Source: Prosopocoilus inquinatus
Lineage: Eukaryota > Arthropoda > Insecta > Coleoptera > Lucanidae
DNA: 64,000 nt
NCBI GenBank assembly: GCA_036172665.1
Contig: CM069873.1
Location: 35,702,001 to 35,766,000, forward strand
Reading direction: 5' to 3'
This document shows, piece by piece, positions 53,814 to 64,000 of the stretch. Position 1 is the stretch's first letter; every line of letters starts with the position of its first letter. A model generated the notes under the pieces. That model was not told the DNA's origin and did not search any database. It saw nothing but the letters and a program-made list of their open reading frames with translations. The translations under genes and the position numbers were made by a program.

Positions 53814-54409
53814 ACGTATTAGCGTTGTTCCTGTGATGTATCTAATCGATCCTTATTTATCTATCATGTTATTTGACGTATCGATGGACTCTAGTAACTC
53901 TAATGTGAGATACGAAATTTTCGGACGCAGCAGAAGCTGGAAATAGTTTTAAACGAAACAACACGTATTAGCGTTGTTCCTGTGATGTATCTAATCGATC
54001 CTTACTCATCTATCATGTTATTTGACGTTTGGATGGACTCCAGTAACTCTGATGTGAGATACAAAGTTCTCGGACGCAGCAGAAGCTGGAAATAGTTTTA
54101 AACGAAACAACACGCATTAGTGTTGTTCCTGTGATGTATCTAATCGATCCTTACTCATCTATCATGTTATTTGGCGTTTCGATGGACTCCAGTAACTCTG
54201 ATGTGAGATACGAAGTTTTTGGACGCAGCAGGAGCTGGAAATAATTTTAAACGAAACAACACGTATTAGCGTTGTTCCTGTGATGTATCTAATCGATCCT
54301 TATTTATCTATCATGTTATTTGACGTATCGATGGACTCTAGTAACTCTGATGTGAGATACGAAGTTTTTGGGTGCAGCAGGAGCTGGAAATAGTTTTAAA
54401 CGAAGCAAC
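53516..54409 (+). repeat. 3-monomer tandem pair (2 x 447 bp)
   Basis: The trio 'tttggatgg ... ttctcgg', 'gcattagtgttg ... aataattttaaac' and 'tatttatctatc ... gacgtatcg' occurs twice in a row. The 'tagtgttg' markers at 53671 and 54118 are 447 bp apart. The third units differ: 'ctctaatg ... gaaattttcgg' in the first copy and 'gatg ... gaagtttttgggtgc' in the second. Confidence 0.82.
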
Positions 54410-55452
54410 ACGTATTAGCGTTGTTCCTGTGATGTATCTAATCGATCCTTACTCATCTATCATGTTATTTGGCGTTTGGATGGACTCTAGTAACTCTGAT
54501 GTGAGATACGAAGTTTTTGGACGCAGCAGGAGCTGGAAATAGTTTTAAACGAAACAACACGCATTACCGTTTTTCCTGTGATGTATCTAATCGATCCTTA
54601 TTTATCTATCATGTTATTTGACGTTTCGATGGACTCTAGTAACTCTGATGTAAGATACGAAGTTTTTGGGCGCAGCAGGAGCTGGAAATAGTTTTAAACG
54701 AAGCAACACGTATTAGCGTTGTTCCTGTGATGTATCTAATAGATCCTTATTTACCTACCATGTTATTTGACGTTTCGATGGACTCTAGTAACTCTGATGT
54801 GAGATACGAAGTTTTTGGACGCAGCAGGAGCTGGAAATAGTTTTAAACGAAACAACACGTATTAGCGTTGTTGCTGTGATGTATCTAATCGATCCTTATT
54901 TATCTATCATGTTATTTGACGTTTCGATGGACTCTAGTAACTCTGATGTGAGATACGAAGTTTTTGGACGCAGCAGGAGCTGGAAATAGTTTTAAACGAA
55001 ACAACACGTATTAGCGTTGTTCCTGTGATGTATCTAATCGATCCTTATTTATCTATCATGTTATTTGACGTATCGATGGACTCTAGTAACTCTGATGTGA
55101 GATACGAAGTTTTTGGGTGCAGCAGGAGCTGGAAATAGTTTTAAACGAAGCAACACGTATTAGCGTTGTTCCTGTGATGTATCTAATAGATCCTTACTTA
55201 GCTACTATGTTATTTGACGTTTCGATGGACTCCAGTAACTCTAATGTGAGATACGAAATTTTCGGGCGCAGCAGAAGCTGGAAATAGTGTTAAACGATTC
55301 AAAACGCATTAGCGTTGTTCCTGTGATGTATCTAATCGATCCTTACTCATCTATCATGTTATTTGACGTTTCGATGGACTCCAGTAACTCTAATGTGAGA
55401 TACGAAATTTTCGGACGCAGCAGAAGCTGGAAATAGTTTTAAACGAAACAAC

Positions 55453-58134
55453 ACGCATTAGCGTTGTTCCTGTGATGTATCTAATCGATCCTTACTTATC
55501 TACTATGTTATTTGACGTTTCGATGGACTCCAGTAACTCTGATGTGAGAGACGAAATTTTCGACCGCAGCAGAATCTGGAAATAGTTTTAAATGAAACAA
55601 CACGCATTAGCGTTGTTCCTGTGATGTATCTAATCGATCCTTACTCATCTATCATGTTATTTGACGTTTCGATGGACTCTAGTAACTCTGATGTGAGATA
55701 CGAAGTTTTTGGACGCAGCAGGAGCTGGAAATAGTTTTAAACGAAACAACACGTATTAGCGTTGTTCCTGTGATGTATCTAATCGATCCTTACTCATCTA
55801 TCATGTTATTTGACGTTTGGATGGACTCCAGTAACTCTGATGTGAGATACAAAGTTCTCGGACGCAGCAGAAGCTGGAAATAGTTTTAAACGAAACAACA
55901 CGCATTAGTGTTGTTCCTGTGATGTATCTAATCGATCCTTACTCATCTATCATGTTATTTGGCGTTTCGATGGACTCCAGTAACTCTGATGTGAGATACG
56001 AAGTTTTTGGACGCAGCAGGAGCTGGAAATAGTTTTAAGCGAAACAACACGCATTAGCGTTGTTCCTGTGATGTATCTAATCGATCCTTACTCATCTATC
56101 ATGTTATTTGACGTTTGGATGGACTCTAGTAACTCTGATGTGAGATACGAAGTGTTTGGACGCAGCAGGAGCTGGAAATAGTTTTAAACGAAACAACACG
56201 CATTAGCGTTTTTCCTGTGATGTATCTAATCGATCCTTATTTATCTATCATGTTATTTGACGTTTCGATGGACTCTAGTAACTCTGATGTAAGATACGAA
56301 GTTTTTGGGCGCAGCAGGAGCTGGAAATAGTTTTAAACGAAGCAACACGTATTAGCGTTGTTCCTGTGATGTATCTAATAGATCCTTATTTATCTACCAT
56401 GTTATTTGACGTTTCGATGGACTCTAGTAACTCTGATGTGAGATACGAAGTTTTTGGACGCAGCAGGAGCTGGAAATAGTTTTAAACGAAACAACACGTA
56501 TTAGCGTTGTTGCTGTGATGTATCTAATCGATCCTTATTTATCTATCATGTTATTTGACGTTTCGATGGACTCTAGTAACTCTGATGTGAGATACGAAGT
56601 TTTTGGACGCAGCAGGAGCTGGAAATAGTTTTAAACGAAACAACACGTATTAGCGGTGTTCCTGTGATGTATCTAATCGATCCTTATTTATCTATCATGT
56701 TATTTGACGTATCGATGGACTCTAGTAACTCTAATGTGAGATACGAAGTTTTTGGGTGCAGCAGGAGCTGGAAATAGTTTTAAACGAAGCAACACGTATT
56801 AACGTTGTTCCTGTGATGTATCTAATAGATCCTTACTTAGCTACTATGTTATTTGACGTTTCGATGGACTCCAGTAACTCTAATGTGAGATACGAAATTT
56901 TCGGGCGCAGCAGAAGCTGGAAATAGTGTTAAACGAAACAACACGCATTAGCGTTGTTCCTGTGATGTATCTAATCGATCCTTACTCATCTATCATGTTA
57001 TTTGACGTTTCGATGGACTCCAGTAACTCTAATGTGAGATACGAAATTTTCGGACGCAGCAGAAGCTGGAAATAGTTTTAAACGAAACAACACGCATTAG
57101 CGTTGTTCCTGTGATGTATCTAATCGATCCTTACTCATCTATCATGTTATTTGACGTTTCGATGGACTCTAGTAACTCTGATGTGAGATACGAAGTTTTT
57201 GGACGCAGCAGGAGCTGGAAATAGTTTTAAACGAAACAACACGTATTAGCGTTGTTCCTGTGATGTATCTAATCGATCCTTACTCATCTATCATGTTATT
57301 TGACGTTTGGATGGACTCCAGTAACTCTGATGTGAGATACAAAGTTCTCGGACGCAGCAGAAGCTGGAAATAGTTTTGAACGAAACAACACGTATTAGCG
57401 TTGTTCCTGTGATGTATCTAATCGATCCTTACTTATCTATCATGTTATTTGACGTTTGGATGGACTCCAGTAACTCTGATGTGAGATACAAAATTTTCGG
57501 ACGCAGCAGAAGCTGGAAATAGTTTTAAACGAAACGACACGCATTAGCGTTGTTCCTGTGATGTATCTAATCGATCCTTACTTATCTACTATGTTATTTG
57601 ACGTTTCGATGGACTCCAGTAACTCTGATGTGAGAGACGAAATTTTCGAACGCAGTAGGAGCTAGAAATAGTTTTAAACGAAACAACACGCATTAGCGTT
57701 GTTCCTGTGATGTATCTAATCGATCCTTACTCATCTACCATGTTATTTGACGTTTGAATGGACTCCAGTAACTCTGATATAGGAGACGAAATTTTCGAAC
57801 GCAGCAGAATCTGGAAATAGTTTTAAATGAAACAACACGCATTAGCGTTGTTCCTGTGATGTATCTAATCGATCCTTACTCATCTATCATGTTATTTGAC
57901 GTTTCGATGGACTCTAGTAACTCTGATGTGAGATACGAAGTTCTTGGACGCAGCAGGAGCTGGAAATAGTTTTAAACGAAACAACACGTATTAGCGTTGT
58001 GACTGTGATGTATCTAATCGATCCTTACTCATCTATCATGTTATTTGACGTTTGGATGGACTCCAGTAACTCTGATGTGAGATACAAAGTTCTCGGACGC
58101 AGCAGAAGCTGGAAATAGTTTTAAACGAAACAAC
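55453..58134 (+). repeat. 18-monomer segment E, copy 2
   Basis: Partner of 48599-51280, 46 units away. Private changes are 'cgtattaacg' near 56800, 'gatataggagacg' near 57777 and 'ttgtgactgtg' near 57999. The preceding cassette F copy ends with a private junction 'gtgttaaacgattcaaaacg' (near 55288). The copies part after 58134, where this one continues with 'ggcgtttcg ... gcagtagg' and copy 1 continues with 'gacgtttcg ... gaaattctcgg'. Confidence 0.86.
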
Positions 58135-58730
58135 ACGCATTAGTGTTGTTCCTGTGATGTATCTAATCGATCCTTACTCATCTATCATGTTATTTGGCGT
58201 TTCGATGGACTCCAGTAACTCTGATGTGAGATACGAAGTTTTTGGACGCAGTAGGAGCTGGAAATAGTTTTAAACGAAACAACACGCATTAGCGTTGTTC
58301 CTGTGATGTATCTAATCGATCCTTACTCATCTACCATGTTATTTGACGTTTGAATGGACTCCAGTAACTCTGATGTGAGATACAAAGTTGTCGGACGCAG
58401 CAGAAGCTGGAAATAGTTTTAAACGAAACAACACGCATTAGCGTTGTTCCTGTGATGTATCTAATCGATCCTTACTCATCTATCATGTTATTTGACGTTT
58501 CGATGGACTCCAGTAACTCTAATGTGAGATACGAAATTCTCGGACGCAGCAGAAGCTGGAAATAGTTTTAAACGAAACAACACGCATTAGCGTTGTTCCT
58601 GTGATGTATCTAATCGATCCTTACTCATCTATCATGTTATTTGACGTTTCGATGGACTCTAGTAACTCTAATGTGAGATACGAAATTTTCGGACGCAGCA
58701 GAAGCTGGAAATAGTTTTAAACGAAACAAC
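58135..58730 (+). repeat. Four-monomer link between segment E copy 2 and the terminal block
   Basis: The units are 'ttagtgttg ... gcagtagg', 'tctaccatg ... gttgtcgg', 'ctctaatg ... gaaattctcgg' with agaagc, and 'tctagtaactctaatg ... gaaattttcgg'. The first three resemble 52622-53068. The last combines 'tctagtaac' with 'ctctaatg ... gaaattttcgg', an uncommon pairing that suggests a hybrid at the junction with the next block. Confidence 0.72.
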
Positions 58731-61700
58731 ACGCATTAGCGTTGTTCCTGTGATGTATCTAATCGATCCTTACTCATCTATCATGTTATTTGACGTTTCG
58801 ATGGACTCCAGTAACTCTAATGTGAGATACGAAATTTTCGGACGCAGCAGAAGCTGGAAATAGTTTTAAACGAAACAACACGCATTAGCGTTGTTCCTGT
58901 GATGTATCTAATCGATCCTTACTCATCTATCATGTTATTTGACGTTTCGATGGACTCTAGTAACTCTGATGTGAGATACGAAGTTTTTGGACGCAGCAGG
59001 AGCTGGAAATAGTTTTAAACGAAACAACACGTATTAGCGTTGTTCCTGTGATGTATCTAATCGATCCTTACTCATCTATCATGTTATTTGACGTTTGGAT
59101 GGACTCCAGTAACTCTGATGTGAGATACAAAGTTCTCGGACGCAGCAGAAGCTGGAAATAGTTTTGAACGAAACAACACGTATTAGCGTTGTTCCTGTGA
59201 TGCATCTAATCGATCCTTACTTATCTATCATGTTATTTGACGTTTGGATGGACTCCAGTAACTCTGATGTGAGATACAAAATTTTCGGACGCAGCAGAAG
59301 CTGGAAATAGTTTTAAACGAAACAACACGCATTAGCGTTGTTCCTGTGATGTATCTAATCGATCCTTACTCATCTATCATGTTATTTGACGTTTCGATGG
59401 ACTCCAGTAACTCTAATGTGAGATACGAAATTCTCGGACGCAGCAGGAGCTGGAAATAGTTTTAAACGAAACAACACGCATTAGCGTTGTTCCTGTGATG
59501 TATCTAATCGATCCTTACTCATCTATCATGTTATTTGACGTTTGAATGGACTCCAGTAACTCTGATGTGAGATACAAAGTTCTCGGACGCAGCAGAAGCT
59601 GGAAATAGTTTTGAACGAAACAACACGTATTAGCGTTGTTCCTGTGATGTATCTAATCGATCCTTACTTATCTACTATGTTATTTGACGTTTCGATGGAC
59701 TCCAGTAACTCTGATGTGAGAGACGAAATTTTCGACCGCAGCAGAATCTGGAAATAGTTTTAAATGAAACAACACGCATTAGCGTTGTTCCTGTGATGTA
59801 TCTAATCGATCCTTACTCATCTATCATGTTATTTGACGTTTCGATGGACTCCAGTAACTCTAATGTGAGATACGAAATTTTCGGACGCAGCAGAAGCTGG
59901 AAATAGTTTTAAACGAAACAACACGCATTAGCGTTGTTCCTGTGATGTATCTAATCGATCCTTACTCATCTATCATGTTATTTGACGTTTCGATGGACTC
60001 TAGTAACTCTGATGTGAGATACGAAGTTTTTGGACGCAGCAGGAGCTGGAAATAGTTTTAAACGAAACAACACGTATTAGCGTTGTTCCTGTGATGTATC
60101 TAATCGATCCTTACTCATCTATCATGTTATTTGACGTTTGGATGGACTCCAGTAACTCTGATGTGAGATACAAAGTTCTCGGACGCAGCAGAAGCTGGAA
60201 ATAGTTTTGAACGAAACAACACGTATTAGCGTTGTTCCTGTGATGTATCTAATCGATCCTTACTTATCTATCATGTTATTTGACGTTTGGATGGACTCCA
60301 GTAACTCTGATGTGAGATACAAAATTTTCGGACCCAGCAGAAGCTGGAAATAGTTTTAAACGAAACAACACGCATTAGCGTTGTTCCTGTGATGTATCTA
60401 ATCGATCCTTACTCATCTATCATGTTATTTGACGTTTCGATGGACTCCAGTAACTCTAATGTGAGATACGAAATTCTCGGACGCAGCAGGAGCTGGAAAT
60501 AGTTTTAAACGAAACAACACGCATTAGCGTTGTTCCTGTGATGTATCTAATCGATCCTTACTCATCTATCATGTTATTTGACGTTTGAATGGACTCCAGT
60601 AACTCTGATGTGAGATACAAAGTTCTCGGACGCAGCAGAAGCTGGAAATAGTTTTGAACGAAACAACACGTATTAGCGTTGTTCCTGTGATGTATCTAAT
60701 CGATCCTTACTTATCTACTATGTTATTTGACGTTTCGATGGACTCCAGTAACTCTGATGTGAGAGACGAAATTTTCGACCGCAGCAGAATCTGGAAATAG
60801 TTTTAAATGAAACAACACGCATTAGCGTTGTTCCTGTGATGTATCTAATCGATCCTTACTCATCTATCATGTTATTTGACGTTTCGATGGACTCTAGTAA
60901 CTCTGATGTGAGATACGAAGTTTTTGGACGCAGCAGGAGCTGGAAATAGTTTTAAACGAAACAACACGTATTAGCGTTGTTCCTGTGATGTATCTAATCG
61001 ATCCTTACTCATCTATCATGTTATTTGACGTTTGGATGGACTCCAGTAACTCTGATGTGAGATACAAAGTTCTCGGACGCAGCAGAAGCTGGAAATAGTT
61101 TTAAACGAAACAACACGCATTAGTGTTGTTCCTGTGATGTATCTAATCGATCCTTACTCATCTATCATGTTATTTGGCGTTTCGATGGACTCCAGTAACT
61201 CTGATGTGAGATACGAAGTTTTTGGACGCAGCAGGAACTGGAAATAGTTTTAAGCGAAACAACACGCATTAGCGTTGTTCCTGTGATGTATCTAATCGAT
61301 CCTTACTCATCTATCATGTTATTTGACGTTTGGATGGACTCTAGTAACTCTGATGTGAGATACGAAGTGTTTGGACGCAGCAGGAGCTGGAAATAGTTTT
61401 AAACGAAACAACACGCATTAGCGTTTTTCCTGTGATGTATCTAATCGATCCTTTTTTATCTATCATGTTATTTGACGTTTCGATGGACTCTAGTAACTCT
61501 GATGTAAGATACGAAGTTTTTGGGCGCAGCAGGAGCTGGAAATAGTTTTATACGAAGCAACACGTATTAGCGTTGTTCCTGTGATGTATCTAATAGATCC
61601 TTATTTATCTACCATGTTATTTGACGTTTCGATGGACTCTAGTAACTCTGATGTGAGATACGAAGTTTTTGGACGCAGCAGGAGCTGGAAATAGTTTTAA

Positions 61701-64000
61701 ACGGAACAACACGTATTAGCGTTGTTGCTGTGATGTATCTAATCGATCCTTATTTATCTATCATGTTATTTGACGTTTCGATGGACTCTAGTAACTCTGA
61801 TGTGAGATACGAAGTTTTTGGACGCAGCAGGAGCTGGAAATAGTTTTAAACGAAACAACACGTATTAGCGGTGTTCCTGTGATGTATCTAATCGATCCTT
61901 ATTTATCTATTATGTTATTTGACGTATCGATGGACTCTAGTAACTCTAATGTGAGATACGAAGTTTTTGGGTGCAGCAGGAGCTGGAAATAGTTTTAAAC
62001 GAAGCAACACGTATTAGCGTTGTTCCTGTGATGTATCTAATAGATCCTTACTTAGCTACTATGTTATTTGACGTTTCGATGGACTCCAGTAACTCTAATG
62101 TGAGATACGAAATTTTCGGGCGCAGCAGAAGCTGGAAATAGTGTTAAACGAAACAACACGCATTAGCGTTGTTCCTGTGATGTATCTAATCGATCCTTAC
62201 TCATCTATCATGTTATTTGACGTTTCGATGGACTCCAGTAACTCTAATGTGAGATACGAAATTTTCGGACGCAGCAGAAGCTGGAAATAGTTTTAAACGA
62301 AACAACACGCATTAGCGTTGTTCCTGTGATGTATCTAATCGATCCTTACTCATCTATCATGTTATTTGACGTTTCGATGGACTCTAGTAACTCTGATGTG
62401 AGATACGAAGTTTTTGGACGCAGCAGGAGCTGGAAATAGTTTTAAACGAAACAACACGTATTAGCGTTGTTCCTGTGATGTATCTAATCGATCCTTACTC
62501 ATCTATCATGTTATTTGACGTTTGGATGGACTCCAGTAACTCTGATGTGAGATACAAAGTTCTCGGACGCAGCAGAAGCTGGAAATAGTTTTGAACGAAA
62601 CAACACGTATTAGCGTTGTTCCTGTGATGTATCTAATCGATCCTTACTTATCTATCATGTTATTTGACGTTTGGATGGACTCCAGTAACTCTGATGTGAG
62701 ATACAAAATTTTCGGACGCAGCAGAAGCTGGAAATAGTTTTAAACGAAACGACACGCATTAGCGTTGTTCCTGTGATGTATCTAATCGATCCTTACTTAT
62801 CTACTATGTTATTTGACGTTTCGATGGACTCCAGTAACTCTGATGTGAGAGACGAAATTTTCGAACGCAGTAGGAGCTAGAAATAGTTTTAAACGAAACA
62901 ACACGCATTAGCGTTGTTCCTGTGATGTATCTAATCGATCCTTACTCATCTACCATGTTATTTGACGTTTGAATGGACTCCAGTAACTCTGATGTAAGAG
63001 ACGAAATTTTCGAACGCAGCAGAATCTGGAAATAGTTTTAAATGAAACAACACGCATTAGCGTTGTTCCTGTGATGTATCTAATCGATCCTTACTCATCT
63101 ATCATGTTATTTGACGTTTCGATGGACTCTAGTAACTCTGATGTGAGATACGAAGTTCTTGGACGCAGCAGGAGCTGGAAATAGTTTTAAACGAAACAAC
63201 ACGTATTAGCGTTGTTACTGTGATGTATCTAATCGATCCTTACTCATCTATCATGTTACTTGACGTTTGGATGGACTCCAGTAACTCTGATGTGAGATAC
63301 AAAGTTCTCGGACGCAGCAGAAGCTGGAAATAGTTTTAAACGAAACAACACGCATTAGTGTTGTTCCTGTGATGTATCTAATCGATCCTTACTCATCTAT
63401 CATGTTATTTGACGTTTCGATGGACTCCAGTAACTCTAATGTGAGATACGAAATTCTCGGACGCAGCAGGAGCTGGAAATAGTTTTAAACGAAACAACAC
63501 GCATTAGCGTTGTTCCTGTGATGTATCTAATCGATCCTTACTCATCTATCATGTTATTTGACGTTTGAATGGACTCCAGTAACTCTGAAGTGAGATACAA
63601 AGTTCTCGGACGCAGCAGAACCTGGAAATAGTTTTGAACGAAACAACACGTATTAGCGTTGTTCCTGTGATGTATCTAATCGATCCTTACTTATCTACTA
63701 TGTTATTTGGCGTTTCGATGGACTCCAGTAACTCTGATGTGAGATACGAAGTTTTTGGACGCAGTAGGAGCTGGAAATAGTTTTAAACGAAACAACACGC
63801 ATTAGCGTTGTTCCTGTGATGTATCTAATCGATCCTTACTCATCTACCATGTTATTTGACGTTTGAATGGACTCCAGTAACTCTGATGTGAGATACAAAG
63901 TTGTCGGACGCAGCAGAAGCTGGAAATAGTTTTAAACGAAACAACACGCATTAGCGTTGTTCCTGTGATGTATCTAATCGATCCTTACTCATCTATCATG
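58731..64000 (+). repeat. Terminal HOR block, copy of 46662-51931 (at least 5270 bp)
   Basis: Repeats 46662 onward at a constant offset of 12,069 bp (81 units): 'gatgcatctaatcg' 47131/59200, 'gggtgc' 49900/61969, 'gttgttcc' after 'ttagt' 51291/63360, 'cgcagtagg' 51691/63760. It contains the 7-unit pair (58731-59773, 59774-60816) and segment E copy 3 (60668-63349). Private changes include 'cctttttta' near 61451, 'ttttatacgaagc' near 61547 and 'gttacttgacg' near 63257. It continues past the window edge; the last unit (63946-64000) is cut. Confidence 0.9.

Larger units (their letters stand above)
1..64000 (+). repeat. Satellite DNA array, 149-bp monomer, about 430 head-to-tail copies
   Basis: The window is filled by one tandem repeat family. 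Successive unit starts fall at 1, 150, 299, 448 and so on. The full tally is 408 units of 149 bp, nine of 147, eight of 146, one of 143, three of 155, one truncated unit of 54 bp and a terminal partial of 55 bp, which adds up to 64,000. No unit is inverted and no foreign insertion interrupts the array. Units differ at a limited set of recurrent positions. 149 is not a multiple of 3, so the reading frame shifts in every unit and no long open frame exists. Tandem arrays of this size and unit length are typical of eukaryotic centromeric or pericentromeric heterochromatin; that location is inferred. I do not recognise the family or the species. Confidence 0.98.

Noticed and set aside
55288..55310. 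Possible insertion or array break at 'gtgttaaacgattcaaaacg'
   Set aside because: The 149-bp pitch is unchanged through this point; it is three substitutions in a normal unit tail.
57769..57800. Possible indel at 'ctctgatataggagacg'
   Set aside because: Length is the same as in sister units ('ctctgatgtaagagacg' class); only substitutions are involved, and the following unit starts on schedule.
1..64000. CRISPR array (regular direct repeats)
   Set aside because: Units are contiguous and homologous along their whole 149 bp; there are no unique spacers, no leader and no cas genes.
1..64000. Tandem protein-repeat gene
   Set aside because: The period is not a multiple of three and stops occur in all frames; the longest frame is 66 codons.
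1..64000. Telomeric repeats, G-quadruplex runs, inverted array segments
   Set aside because: No short telomere-type repeat, no runs of three or more G in clusters, and no unit found in reverse orientation.

Overview
The whole 64-kb window is one tandem array of a single satellite DNA family. No gene, RNA gene, mobile element or unique-sequence island was found on either strand. The basic unit is 149 bp, read with 'acgcattagc' as its first bases. All copies are head-to-tail on the + strand. Walking the unit starts gives 429 complete monomers, one 54-bp truncated monomer and a 55-bp partial monomer at the right edge: 408 of 149 bp, nine of 147, eight of 146, one of 143 and three of 155 bp. These lengths sum to exactly 64,000, so nothing is left over for another element. 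The window starts and ends inside the array, so its true size and flanks are unknown.

This is eukaryotic heterochromatin, most plausibly centromeric or pericentromeric. The consensus has 59 G+C of 149 (about 40%) and 8 CpG where about 5.8 are expected from base composition. CpG is therefore not depleted, which fits an organism (or locus) with little germline CpG methylation, such as many invertebrates, better than a vertebrate or a plant. I do not recognise the monomer and cannot name a species.

The information in the array lies in how variant monomers are ordered. Marker variants recur in long blocks at whole-monomer spacings, showing an irregular, nested higher-order repeat (HOR) structure. 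Zone 1 (1 to about 25.5 kb) keeps a strict 149-bp pitch apart from one 54-bp truncated unit. It contains a 19-monomer duplication (1-2831 and 3333-6163) and two 46-monomer blocks (5866-12719 and 15998-22851) around a 22-monomer spacer. Zone 2 (about 25.5-46.1 kb) holds all 21 indel-bearing monomers. It contains 18-, 23- and 8/9-monomer units, then an 8,040-bp block (33560-41599) directly followed by a second copy (41600-49939). Zone 3 (46.66-64 kb) returns to exactly 149 bp for 116 monomers. It has 7-monomer (1043 bp) tandem units, an 18-monomer segment present three times, and a block of at least 5,270 bp repeated 12,069 bp away that runs off the right edge.

The pattern fits repeated unequal exchange and segmental amplification at scales from one monomer to tens of monomers, with hybrid monomers marking some breakpoints. 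No new enzymatic or defence system is present. The points of interest are the HOR architecture, the confinement of indels to the middle zone, the conserved and variable boxes inside the monomer, and a short dyad across every monomer junction. Positions and offsets were counted by hand from the sequence; similarity statements come from reading diagnostic variants, not from alignment.
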